A stretch of 64,000 nucleotides of DNA from Effrenium voratum (Eukaryota; Sar; Dinophyceae; Suessiales; Symbiodiniaceae). The stretch's first letter is position 1, and each line of letters starts with the position of its first letter. Below the pieces are notes generated by a model. The model was not told the DNA's origin and did no database searches. It saw nothing but the letters and a program-made list of their open reading frames with translations. The position numbers were made by a program, and so were the translations under genes. Of this stretch, positions 30,941 to 41,243 are shown piece after piece. Location of the stretch: assembly GCA_963377175.1 (NCBI GenBank), contig CAUJNA010001247.1:82106-146105 (forward strand). Reading direction: 5' to 3'.

Positions 30941-33182
30941 GTCTTGAACTCGGCAATTCGCCAAGCGAGTTTTCATTTTCCAGTTGGGTGGTGGCAGTGA
31001 CGACCCCAAGTTGAGGCAAGACTGCGACCAGGGATAGATTCGGTTTGCTAGCCAGCCACGTGCAGAAATGGGCTGGGCTGGCTCACCGTCTAGTAGATGC
31101 GAGCTCTAACGAAAATGGTGCCGTGCCAGCAAGCATTCGCCACAACTTGCCAGCAGTGTGCTGGCTCTTATGTTGCACCGGAGAAGCCTCATGCTCACTA
31201 GACCTTCAACCTCACTCTCTGTGTTCAACTCCAAGCCTTGGCATGTGACATTTGGGTGTTCCTCCAAAACAGGCTGGTCCCCTCCAAATGGGCCTGGTCC
31301 CATTCCGGGGGAAGACTCCCTTCCGCCGCCGCGCGACAACGCGACAACGCGTCTGCCAGGACGAAGAGTTTTGCTGGAGCCGCTGACGAGGCCGCGAGCT
31401 CCTCCCGGCGCAACGCCCCAGTGGAGTTCGAGTGCGAGGACGAGCCCAGGACGTGCCCTCCGCCATCCGCCCGTGCGTGCTGGGGGTCTCAAATGAAGAT
31501 GAAGGCTCCTTGTCATCAGCTTTCTAAGAACAAACTGAGAGTCGACCTGGTGCCAATGATTTGGAGAGACGTTTTGATGCCTTTGACCATCCCATCGGCT
31601 GCAAAACAGAGCTCCAGCACTCGTTTGAGGCCATGGAGTATCTTGTGCACTTCATCTCAGTTTTGTAGCGCCGAACTCGCCAACAGGCGTGCCACCCGTT
31701 GGCGTTGCTCAAGCACAGTACAGGAGCTCCGGTCGGCGCAGCCGCAGCCCTCGCCGCGGTGCTTGGCCCTCAGAGTGCCCAAGGGCAAGGGGGCCCTCGG
31801 GCCCTCACATGGCGAATGAGCCAGCAGTTCGCCAAATCTCAGAGCCAGCTTAGTGAAAGCAGCCAAGTCAGCCAAATTTCAGATGAGCCAAAGCCAAATG
31901 AGCCGAATGAGCCGAATGAGCCGAATGAGCCAACAAGGTCTGAGCAAACTTATTGGGTCGTGTCGCTGGGTTGGGAAGTCTTGTGCCCATCCACCTGCTA
32001 CTCTCAGAACGACTTGGCCACCGATGGGCTTCTGGAGGACACATGCGAAAGCAGTTTTTGGATGCCAAAATCAGATTTGCAGGCACTACTCTCCATGAAA
32101 GAGTGTGTTTGTGCTTCATCATGCGAGGGAAAGTGTGCCGAACGATATAGGACCCTCCGATATAGGACCCTTCGAAAACGATGACGCAGATTGTGGATTC
32201 GAGCGGAGCTGCCAAAATGCACTTTGCGTGGTGGTTTTATGCTTCAATGGTGCCAAAGGGCAATTTCGAGCCAGAGCTATTTTCGTTCGGACACGATGCG
32301 ACTTTCGTATCAAACCAGTTGCGACTTGAGAGCAGAAGCTGCCAATGGGCACTTTGTGTACTGCTTCTGGACTGAACAGTTCCCGCTTTTTGGGCGAGTT
32401 TGTGCTACGTTCCAGCACTCTGAGTTGTCGAGTAGCACAAACACTGTAAAACGATACAGTACAGGGGCGCTCGAAAACGATAATGTGTATCCACAGCCGC
32501 TTCAGGCCCATTTCGGTTTTGCCCAAATGGACTGCTGCAGGACACGAAGAAGAAAAAGAGCAAGCTCTGAGCTGAGTGCAGGGTTGCCATCAGAGGCCAA
32601 GTGCCATTCGTCTAAGTCGACACCGTTACCCATTTCATGTCGAAGTCACATTGAAGCTTCAGCTCCGTCAATAGATTGCGAGTGACGTACCTGCTACGAA
32701 ATGCAGATATTATGAAATGGCAGCGGACTTTGAGGAAGTTTATTGAAAGTGCTTATACAAGATCCAACACGACTTCTACTGCCTTGAACACTCTCCTTTC
32801 ATTGTGTCGGGGTTCACGCAGGTAATACCGTGATGCATGTCCGAGCTGTTCCTTGGCGGATGCAGGCGCATGTCTGTGTCTGTCTATGTCTGTCTGTGTC
32901 CGCGTCTGTGTCTCTGTGTCTGTCTGTATGTCTGTGTTTGTCTGTTCCGTCTGTTCTGTCTGTGTGTGCCTGTGTCTGTCTGCGTCTGTCTGTGTCTGCC
33001 TGTGTCTGGCTGGCTGGCTGTCTTTCTGTCTGTGTGTCTGTCTGTCTGTCTGTTTGTTTGTTTGTTTGTGTCCCGGGCAGGCTTTGTAACGCAAGGAAAT
33101 CGATGGTAGCGGCTTTCCTTTGCCATTCCATTTGTAGGAGGCAGAATACTCGTTGAACCCAATTTGCAAGTGATGAACGCAA
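30941..33182. other. repeat-rich spacer
   Basis: No gene recognised. A protein-like + strand stretch at about 31330-31480 (Asp-Asn-Ala-Ser-Ala-Arg-Thr onward) may be an exon. A 9-bp tandem (AATGAGCCG)4 is at 31897-31932. At 32150-32370, pieces such as GAGCGGAGCTGCCAAAATG recall the HOP-intron repeat near 19600-20600. A degenerate TGTC tract is at 32872-33070. Confidence 0.5.
32872..33070. repeat. degenerate (TGTC)n microsatellite
   Basis: TGTCTGTG units with many substitutions, ending in (TTTG)n. All three + frames are open and encode Cys/Val/Leu/Ser repeats, which is an artefact. Confidence 0.93.
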
Positions 33183-34740
33183 CAAAGATCAGGGCAGAAG
33201 AGTTTTCCATTTGTCCAAGGGGCTTTTTTTGGTATCGCCAGACAAGATCAGGCCATGCCATTTTTTGTAAGGCACAAAAATGGCGTTGGCTTGCGTCAGG
33301 CTTTGGACCTTGCGGCCAAGGGATCGATCCCATCCCGCCGGAAAACGTGCGGAGTGGTGTTGACGCCAGCCGAAGGGAAAGGCTTTTGTGGCTTTAGCCT
33401 CATGCGAATTCCCATGCCTGCCGGGGTCCGAGGAAGTATGTTTGGGCCATGAGAAAAGAGACGCCGTTTACTTCAGATTCCAAGATGTTTTGAAGACTCT
33501 TGAAGGTGCAAGCGTGTGCAGATGATGACACATTCTAGCGAAAGCACGCTCTTCGCGCCTCTACCCCAGAGCAGATGTAGAGGATCCTCGTTGCGGAATC
33601 GCAAGCTTCACGCGCGACACCTATGATAGCGGAATCTGAAGTTCAAACGACTCAGCTTTCTTTGTTGACAGGGCCGTTTGGCGGGCTTATCATCCTCAAA
33701 ACTCAGTCATGACTTATTCCTGCAGCCATCCCTTGTAAATATTCTAAGAGGCGGATGTGCCGAATATCAGCTAGTGACCGTCTAGGAAATCTCGATCTAC
33801 GCCTGCGTCGGGCAGCAAGACTCACTTGTTGATGATGCACTCACGCATGTCGAAGCAGATCCCCAAAAACAGCTTTGTTTAGCTGCCCCAGTAAACTCTT
33901 CAAGATATGCCACTCCGCGAGATTCTTTTGAGGGGTTTGATTAGGTGGTTAAAGACTGCAGTGCAAGTTCAAATGATGCTGAGAAAGGACAGCTTGAGTT
34001 GCCACGTCACTTGTCGTTAGACGTGGACTTAGGAACAGCCTTAGCTTTGGAATCGGCCTTGGGCTTGATAGATTTCTCGAATGCTCTGATACAAGCTCTG
34101 GCCAGGTCAATGCAGTCCTTAGCCACTTGACTGATCTCATGTATTCCTTGATCACCTCGGAGTAGTGCCGGTTTCCATCCTTCTTCTGCAACATGTTTTC
34201 CACGCCGTCAAGCGCTTGATCTGGTCCTTAGACAGCTTCAAGAGCGGACGCCACTTGGGCCAAACATCGCTGCCCAGAGACGCTGACCACCAGCTTGTGG
34301 CGATTTGTTGCAACAATGGACCATGAGACGTGCCAACGGACATGCAGAGCATTGGAATTGGAGAACAGCGTGCTTGACGTAATGGCTTTGTGCCCGGATC
34401 TTACATGCCGAATTGCTGTCAGGGCTGCGCTTATCAGTGGTGCAAAGTCCAATTCACAAAAGCATCCTGGGCTTCCGAAATTATACGTTTTCTTTTTTCC
34501 TGGATAATACTTTTTTTGTTCTCCGAATGGCATGTTGTTCTTTTCCGAATGGTGCTTGTTTCCGAATCAAACCATAACCCTTCTCAGGCCCTGCGCAAAA
34601 AGGCACCTCCCGCCATTCGCAGGACAAGCGTTCGGGTTGCTTTTGCAGCTGCGAAGAGTTTTGCTTGGGTACATCCAGCGGTCACGGATTTTCTTGCTGC
34701 CATGATTTGAGAGCGGCGCCAGGGGGTTCTTTGCAGCAGA
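33183..34740. repeat. segmental duplication, copy 1
   Basis: Matches 39612-41240 with moderate divergence and several indels. It begins AAGATCAGGGCAG and extends past GCCATGATTTGAGAGCGG. At 34705-34708 it has a single ATTT exactly where copy 2 carries a family-A element, so it is the empty site. Confidence 0.9.
33949..34352 (-). pseudogene. relic exon on minus strand (copy 1)
   Basis: The minus strand encodes a helical, Lys-rich protein end only if two frame changes are allowed: Lys-Asp-Gln-Ile-Lys-Arg-Leu, then Val-Glu-Asn-Met-Leu-Gln-Lys-Lys, then Ile-Ser-Gln-Val-Ala-Lys-Asp, ending Ser-Thr-Ser-Asn-Asp-Lys-stop. The second frame change is shared with the duplicate at 40320-40640, so it predates the duplication. 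Family unknown. Confidence 0.45.
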
Positions 34741-34917
34741 GGGCATGCTGTGACAGCATGTGCGAGCGCTCTGCATAAAGCTGTCTTGCTCAAGTTTCCT
34801 TGTGTTTTGTTTCAGTTTCCATCGCGTTGAGTGCTTGTGCGTTGGGCTCTGCAGCCAGCTTTGCTCATATATCAAGGCCGGCGTTGCTGGCTAGCTTGAC
34901 ATTGCTCTGATCCAAGC

Positions 34918-36709
34918 ATGGCCTTGGCAAGGCTGCTCCTTCTTGCCTTTTCGTTCGCGCGTTGCGCGGAATGCGGCGAGCCTGCGTGTGGCGATGGCGC
35001 AGACGGCTTGGCTCTGCTGCAAGTGTCAAAGCCACCAGCCCCGCATGCCGCGCAGGAGGTGATCGAGAAGCACTTCGCATCCGTCCCGCCAGGCGGCGGT
35101 TCTTTGCGAAGCAACTTTGTCCGTAGCCCCGGTCGACTGACCAGCTCCGCGTGGGAGTGCTCAGAGATAGACTTCAACCGTTTCTACGGGGTGAACGACA
35201 CCTCGGTGCAGGCGTTGATGGAGAAGTTGGGGGTCACCCGCTACTGCGGTTCCACAGAAGGGGGCGGCTCTGCCCCAGGGGATCCCAGCTGCAAGGCTTT
35301 CTGGGCCGGATTGAAGGCGCACCTCGAGTTGCAGGAGCTGGGCTTCGACCCCGTCTTCAAGAACTTCGAGGCGCGGCTGACGGCAGCTGCCTGCCAGCTG
35401 CATTTGGTTTTGGCCGGGATGGTTTACTAAGCCTAGGGGAGTTGGGGAGGTTTGCCATCTCGGCGTGCGCTAAGCCGGCAGGTGGTGAACTGGTGGCAGC
35501 CCGCGGGGGGGCACTATGCATCCTGGGGTGACACGCCCCTGGTGGAAGTCGACTATGCGCACGGCGAGGTGAAGTCTTGGCAGGTCTTGGACAAGAACGC
35601 CGTCTCAGGCTATGCGTTTTGCGACCTGGTGCAGGGAGTCTTGCGGCAGAACGCCGACCAAGCCGGTACCGCAACCTGTGGTCCCACAGCGGTGCTGGCA
35701 GCCCTGACTCAGGTGAACCCCGCGGGTGCCATCAAGAGAGGCTTGGAAATCTTCTGGACTGGCACCATTCCCGAGCTGCCTGCGGACGCACAGCCATGCG
35801 AATACCTATATTCTGAAGTGCCCCCCGGGGTGATTCCATTTCTGCCAGGACAGCCAGGCACGGAAGGTTCCGCTGGGCGCGCGCTTTTGCTGCCCTGCTT
35901 GGGCAACGAAGCAGACTGCGAGCAAGCAGTAGACGCCCCCAACACCCAAGCTGGCTTGCAGGGCATGTGGTCCTTGATGTTCGGCTCAGCCAGCGACCGT
36001 CGCAAGACCGGAGGCTGCAGCGAGAACTACTGGTACGTGAGATACCCCGGTAGGGACCCGAGGGAAAATGCCCTGGTGCGTATGGAGACCAGTGTTGCTG
36101 ATATCATGACTCTGTGCGACACGGTTCTGGGTGAGAGGGGAACGTGCAAGTACTTAACCAACTACGACCTATGTGACAAAGTGAAGCTAGAGGACAAGGA
36201 GCAGTGCCGGCGATTCCACACGATCCCCGGCCTCACTCCGCAAGACATGAACGCATTCGAGTTGTATGAGAAGCACGGCGCAGTGCCTGCTCCCTTTGGT
36301 GAGATTTTCCAGCAGAGCATGGCGCCGGGGGGACGCATACACAGCTTTTTGGCCGGAGTGACCGCCCTCGGCTTGGGCGCTGGTGAGTTGATCGCAGCAG
36401 TAACCATGTCCAGCCTGAGCGAGTCGGTCACTGAGCAGTTGTGCTCCAACCCACGGGGTTCACTCCTTTTTGTCTACGCCGGGGGATTGCCAGCTTCAGC
36501 CCGAGGAGGGACATCCCTTTGACGGCCCTGGGAACCCAGAGTATAGTGCCTGTAACCACTGGGTCTATGCTGAGGGCTGCAACTTTGGCCCTGAGAAGGA
36601 TGCTGTCTCCATTTGGACCTGGGGCTATCGCATGTACGTGACCAAGAACTTCCTCATGACCAGCAACGGGGGCCACCCTCTAGTTTGTGGCGGCATTCTG
36701 GTGCCGTAG
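34918..36709 (+). CDS. secreted cysteine-peptidase-like protein, three exons
   Basis: ATG at 34918 opens a signal peptide (Met-Ala-Leu-Ala-Arg then Leu-Leu-Leu-Leu-Ala-Phe) of about 20 residues. Stops at 35428 and 35434 vanish if a 75-nt GT-AG intron at 35407-35481 is removed, and the frame is kept. A second 94-nt GT-AG intron at 36400-36493 joins the frame holding the C-terminus; other donors are possible. The product would be about 540 residues. Cys-Gly-Pro-Thr-Ala (Cys codon 35676) followed much later by Asn-His-Trp-Val-Tyr (His codon 36557) and a Asp-Ala-Val-Ser-Ile-Trp stretch resembles the Cys and His blocks of papain-like/C39-like peptidases. Many other Cys residues suggest an oxidised, extracellular protein. 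The enzyme class is inference, and it could be an inactive relative. Without the introns it would be a frameshifted pseudogene. Confidence 0.65.
35407..35481 (+). other. candidate 75-nt intron
   Basis: Starts GTTTTG and ends CCGGCAG, contains TACTAAG (branch-point-like) near 35424, holds two in-frame stops, and is a multiple of three. Both flanks are in the same frame. Confidence 0.65.
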
Positions 36710-38181
36710 GGTGCGATAGTGCCACTCCCCACAAGGAGCGCACACTGCGTGTAATTAACTAGCTGGCGATGTCCAGCTGACACTCTTCAGTGCATCGGAA
36801 CTGGCATGATGAGACCCATTGTTCGACCAGGCGAGTCGGAGCTGCCAGGCAGTCGTTCTCCTGCCTGCCACAAAGGCGCAAAGGAGTGGAAAAGGGGCGC
36901 AGAACACTTGCACGCTGCGAACGTCTTCACCCCGGCATTTGGAGATTTGGCGCGGCGTTCTGCAGCGGCTTGCGCACCCCGCAAGGAGATTCACTGCATG
37001 GGATGAGAGGTTGCCCGGGCCCAATGCATGTACACATGTGAGTCACGGTGAACATAGGCGTATATCACTTTAGGAAAGCGTGTTTGGTTGCGGCGTAAAA
37101 TTTGCAGAAAGCCTCGCAGCTGTGCAGGTCTAAACTCTCGTCGACTTTCTTGCGGAGCTGTGCTCACGCAGACAGTTGGCCGGTGCCGGGGCTGAGCTGA
37201 AGCACATGTTGCATCATGACAATCGATTAGAGTTTATCAGTATTTGTTTACAGCGGTGTGTTTGTATTTATTCTTGTGACTGCGATTTAAATCACGCTGA
37301 ACTGCCATGTGACATGCCCTTATCATGCACCGCGATGATGCAGTGCTATGCGTGCCCTCTCAATTATGGCAGTATGTGGCACTGGCGGTATTGCTCCCGG
37401 GACTGCGCAAAAGGATGCGTTGGACAAACTCGGATGGTGCTCAGAGCTTTGCAAAAGAAATGAGAAGCATTCTAATAGGGACGCCGGCTCGATAGCTCGA
37501 GCTCCTGATCAATTACTCGGGATTGGGAGGGTGTCAAATTTTGAGTGGCTTTAACCGCCATGGCCATGTGGCGGGCAGGAAGGAGTGGTCTTGTTCGGGG
37601 TGCTGGATGCGTGTTTAGTCCTTCGGGCTTCCCAAAGACATCAAAGACCATGTCACCACCAAAGTTTTGCAAAGGTGCCAGCGTTGAAAGGCTGGAATCC
37701 TCCTGCACTTCGGACAGCGAACTATTTGCTGTAGACGGCGGCAAGCGATGGTTTCATGTACTTCGAAGGCGCGGACTATCCATGAACAGTTTTTAGTTCA
37801 TATTTATGCCTACGGCCTCTGAGCCGGCGACGCCAGAAGTTGTCAGAGTCGCTTCCAGCACTTTCCAGCAGCTTCAGTGTCACAGACCTCTGTAGCATCA
37901 ATTCCATGTGTGCCTGAGCATCAGCCATCGCCAACATTTTGTTGGCAGGTGCTTCCCAAATACACAGTATCTAGGACGAGTGTTCTTTTGGGCGGTAGTG
38001 CGTGTGTTCAGTCTGAAATCCGTGACCTGTTGCGTGTATGCCCTGTGGCGGGGTTCTTAGCATGCTGTGCGTGCCGTTGCGGGTGTGTGTGTGTGTGTGT
38101 GTGTGGCGGGGTCCTTAGCATGTCGCGTTCAGTCTGACATGTTCGACCTAGAGCGGGTGGGCCCTTTTTCGGCGTTCTCAT
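36710..38181. other. no recognised gene
   Basis: Follows the peptidase-like gene. Open stretches at 36790-37040 and 37545-37796 have no recognisable motif. (GT)n lies at 38081-38105. I see no small inverted-repeat element here. Confidence 0.5.
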
Positions 38182-39372
38182 AGTGAGTGAGTGAGTGAGT
38201 GAGTGAGTGAGTGAGTGAGTGAGTGAGTGAGTGAGTGAGTGAGTGAGTGAGTGAGTGAGTGAGTGAGTGAGTGAGTGAGTGAGTGAGTGAGTGAGTGAGT
38301 GAGTGAGTGAGTGAGTGAGTGAGTGAGTGAGTGAGTGAGTGAGTGAGTGAGTGAGTGAGTGAGTGAGTGAGTGAGTGAGTGAGTGAGTGAGTGAGTGAGT
38401 GAGTGAGTGAGTGAGTGAGTGAGTGAGTGAGTGAGTGAGTGAGTGAGTGAGTGAGTGAGTGAGTGAGTGAGTGAGAGTGAGTGAGTGAGTGAGTGAGTGA
38501 GTGAGTGAGTGAGTGAGTGAGTGAGTGAGTGAGTGAGTGAGTGAGTGAGTGAGTGAGTGAGTGAGTGAGTGAGTGAGTGAGTGAGTGAGTGAGTGAGTGA
38601 GTGAGTGAGTGAGTGAGTGAGTGAGTGAGTGAGTGAGTGAGTGAGTGAGTGAGTGAGTGAGTGAGTGAGTGAGTGAGTGAGTGAGTGAGTGAGTGAGTGA
38701 GTGAGTGAGTGAGTGAGTGAGTGAGTGAGTGAGTGAGTGAGTGAGTGAGTGAGTGAGTGAGTGAGTGAGTGAGTGAGTGAGTGAGTGAGTGAGTGAGTGA
38801 GTGAGTGAGTGAGTGAGTGAGTGAGTGAGTGAGTGAGTGAGTGAGTGAGTGAGTGAGTGAGTGAGTGAGTGAGTGAGTGAGTGAGTGAGTGAGTGAGTGA
38901 GTGAGTGAGTGAGTGAGTGAGTGAGTGAGTGAGTGAGTGAGTGAGTGAGTGAGTGAGTGAGTGAGTGAGTGAGTGAGTGAGTGAGTGAGTGAGTGAGTGA
39001 GTGAGTGAGTGAGTGAGTGAGTTGAGGGAGGGAGGGAGGGAGGGAGGGAGGGAGGGAGGAGGGAGGGAGGGAGGGAGGGAGGTGAGGGAGGGAGGGAGGG
39101 AGGGAGGGAGGGAGGGAGGGAGCGAGCGAGCGAGCGAGCGAGCGAGCGAGGGAGCGAGCGAGCGAGGGAGGGAGCGAGTGAGTGAGTGAGGGAGTGAGTG
39201 AGGGAGCGAGTGAGTAAGTGAGTAAGTGAGTAAGTGAGTAAGTGAGTAAGTGAGTAAGTGAGTAAGTGAGTAAGTGAGTAAGTGAGTAAGTGAGTAAGTG
39301 AGTAAGTGAGTAAGTGAGTAAGTGAGTAAGTGAGTACGTGCGTAAGTGAGTAAGTGCGTAAGTGAGTAAGTA
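38182..39372. repeat. 1.2-kb tetranucleotide repeat tract
   Basis: (GTGA)n from 38182 to about 39022 (about 210 units, one slip near 38474). Then (GGGA)n to about 39120, (GCGA)n to about 39175, a mixed zone to 39210, and an 8-bp unit GTAAGTGA to 39372. The minus strand reads as Thr-His-Ser-Leu repeats of over 400 codons, which is not a gene. The assembled length may be wrong. Confidence 0.97.
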
Positions 39373-40319
39373 AGGGCGGGCGAGCGGGTGGGCGGGGACC
39401 TGATCCACAGATTTTGCGTCACGCCTTTGAGCGTCCTTGATTTGAGCAGAAGCTCGATGTCTCAGTGCGCGATATTAGGAGAGATATCTCATGCAGGACA
39501 GACCCAAGGGTGATGGTCGGAAGCCAAACTTTGCAGAAGCCGCTCAGTCTAGCGCAAGAGTGGCAGAATCTGTTCAAAACTCTAGATGTTGCAGGTGCCG
39601 AGCTGTTTCAAAAGATCAGGGCAGCAGAGTTTTCCGTTTGTCCAAGGGGCATTTTTTTGGTATCGCCAGAAAAGATCAGGCCATGTCATTTCTGGTAAGG
39701 CACCAACAATGACATCGGACTGGCGTTGGCTTGCGTCAGGCTTTGGACCTTGCGGTCAAGGGATCGATCCCATCCCGCCGGAAAACGTGCGGAGTTGTGT
39801 TGACGCCAGCCGAAGGGAAAGGTTTTTGTGGCTTTAGCCTCATGCGAATTCCCATGCCTGCCGGGGTCCGAGGAAGTATGCTTGGGCCATGAGAAAAGAG
39901 ACGACGTGTACTTCAGATTCCAAGATGTTTTGAAGACTCTTGAAGGTGCAAACGATGACACATTCTAACGAAAGCACGCTCTTCGTGCCTCTACCCCAGA
40001 GCAGATGTAGAGGATCCTCGTTGCGGAATCGCAAGCTTCACGCGCCAAACCTTTAAACGACGTTGGTCGGGCCTTATCATCCTCAAAACTCAGTCATGAC
40101 TGATTGTTCTTGCAGCCATCCCTTGTAATTATTTTAAGAGGCGAATGTCCCGAATATCAGCCAGTGACCGTCTAGCAAATCTCGATCTATGCTTGCGTCA
40201 GGCAGCAAGACTTGCTTGTTGATGATGTCCTCACGCATGTCGAAGCAGATTTGTTTGTTTGCCGCACCATGCATGGAAGCAATCTTTGCCCTCACATGAA
40301 GCCGCAATAACAGCTTTGT

Positions 40320-40640
40320 TTAGCTGCCCCAGTAAAGTCTAAAGACTGCAGTGCTAGTTTGAGTTGCCACGTCACTTGTCGTTAGACGTGGACTTAGGAA
40401 CAGCCTTAGCTTTGGAATCGGCCTTGGGCTTGATAGATTTCTCGAATGCTCTGATACAAGCTCTGGCCAGGTCAATGCAGTCCTTAGCCACTTGACTGAT
40501 CTCATGTATTCCTTGATCACCTCGGAGTAGTGCCGGTTTCCATCCTTCTTCTGCAACATGTTTTCCACGACGGTCAAGCGCTTGGTCAGGTCGTTAGACA
40601 GCGTTGACTCGATCGCGTCTAGCCATTCGGCCTAAGTCTG
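40320..40640 (-). pseudogene. relic exon on minus strand (copy 2)
   Basis: Counterpart of 33949-34352. Here the upstream part is continuous (Thr-Leu-Ser-Asn-Asp-Leu-Thr-Lys-Arg-Leu into Val-Glu-Asn-Met-Leu), so only the downstream frame change remains. Function unknown. Confidence 0.45.
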
Positions 40641-41072
40641 AATGTTACGAGGCACGGACGCCAATTGGGCCACACATAAACATCGCTGCGCAGAGACGCT
40701 GACCCACCAGCTTGTGGCGATTTGTTGGAACAGTGGACCATGAGACGTGCCAACACACATGCACCGCATTGGAATTGGAGAATATTCGTGCTTGCCGTGA
40801 TGGCTTTGTGCCCGAATCTTACATGCCGAATTGCTGCCAGGGCTGCGCTTATCAGTGGCGCAACGTCCAATTCACAAGAGCACCCCGAGCTTCCGAATCA
40901 TACGAATGTGCTCCGAATGGCATGTTGTTCTTTTCCGAATGGTATGTGACCCTTCTCAGGCCCTGCGCAAAAAGGCACCTCCCGCCATTCGCAGGACAAG
41001 CGTTCGGGTTGCTTGTGCAGCTCCGAAGAGTTTGGGTGCATCCAGCGGCGGATTTTCTTGAAGCCATGATTT

Positions 41073-41209
41073 GGCTTCGGGTCAAAACCAATGGTACCAT
41101 TTTGGGGTAGGTGCACCACCCAGTTTAGAACCTGTTTTGGTGGGGATTGAGAACATGATTTGGGATTGAAAGTTCACTGAGGCTACGATTTGGATTTTGA
41201 CCCAGGGCC
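41073..41209 (+). mobile_element. family-A inverted-repeat element with known empty site
   Basis: GGCTTCGGGTCAAAACC to TTTTGACCCAGGGCC, 137 bp, flanked by ATTT (41069-41072, 41210-41213). The duplicated block at 34705 has one ATTT and no element, with matching sequence on both sides. This demonstrates insertion and the 4-bp duplication directly. Confidence 0.95.
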
Positions 41210-41243
41210 ATTTGACAGCGAAGCCAGGGGGGTCTTTGTGCAG

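Larger units (their letters stand above)
39612..41240. repeat. segmental duplication, copy 2
   Basis: Homologous to 33183-34740. It differs by deletions (for example near 40045), small insertions, and the 137-bp family-A element at 41073-41209. Similarity continues for about 25 bp beyond that element before the SNW1-like exons. Confidence 0.9.

Noticed and set aside
32830..33156. Overlapping + strand frames rich in Cys, Val, Ser and Leu
   Set aside because: They arise from the TGTC microsatellite; three frames are open at once with no motif.
35390..35531. EF-hand-like stretch (Gly-Arg-Asp-Gly-Leu-Leu-Ser-Leu-Gly-Glu-Leu) in another frame
   Set aside because: It lies largely in the 75-nt segment whose removal restores the frame; the neighbouring exons do not connect with it.
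38008..39408. Minus-strand open frames of over 400 codons encoding Thr-His-Ser-Leu repeats
   Set aside because: They are a direct translation of the GTGA tetranucleotide tract; all frames are open and the composition is pure repeat.
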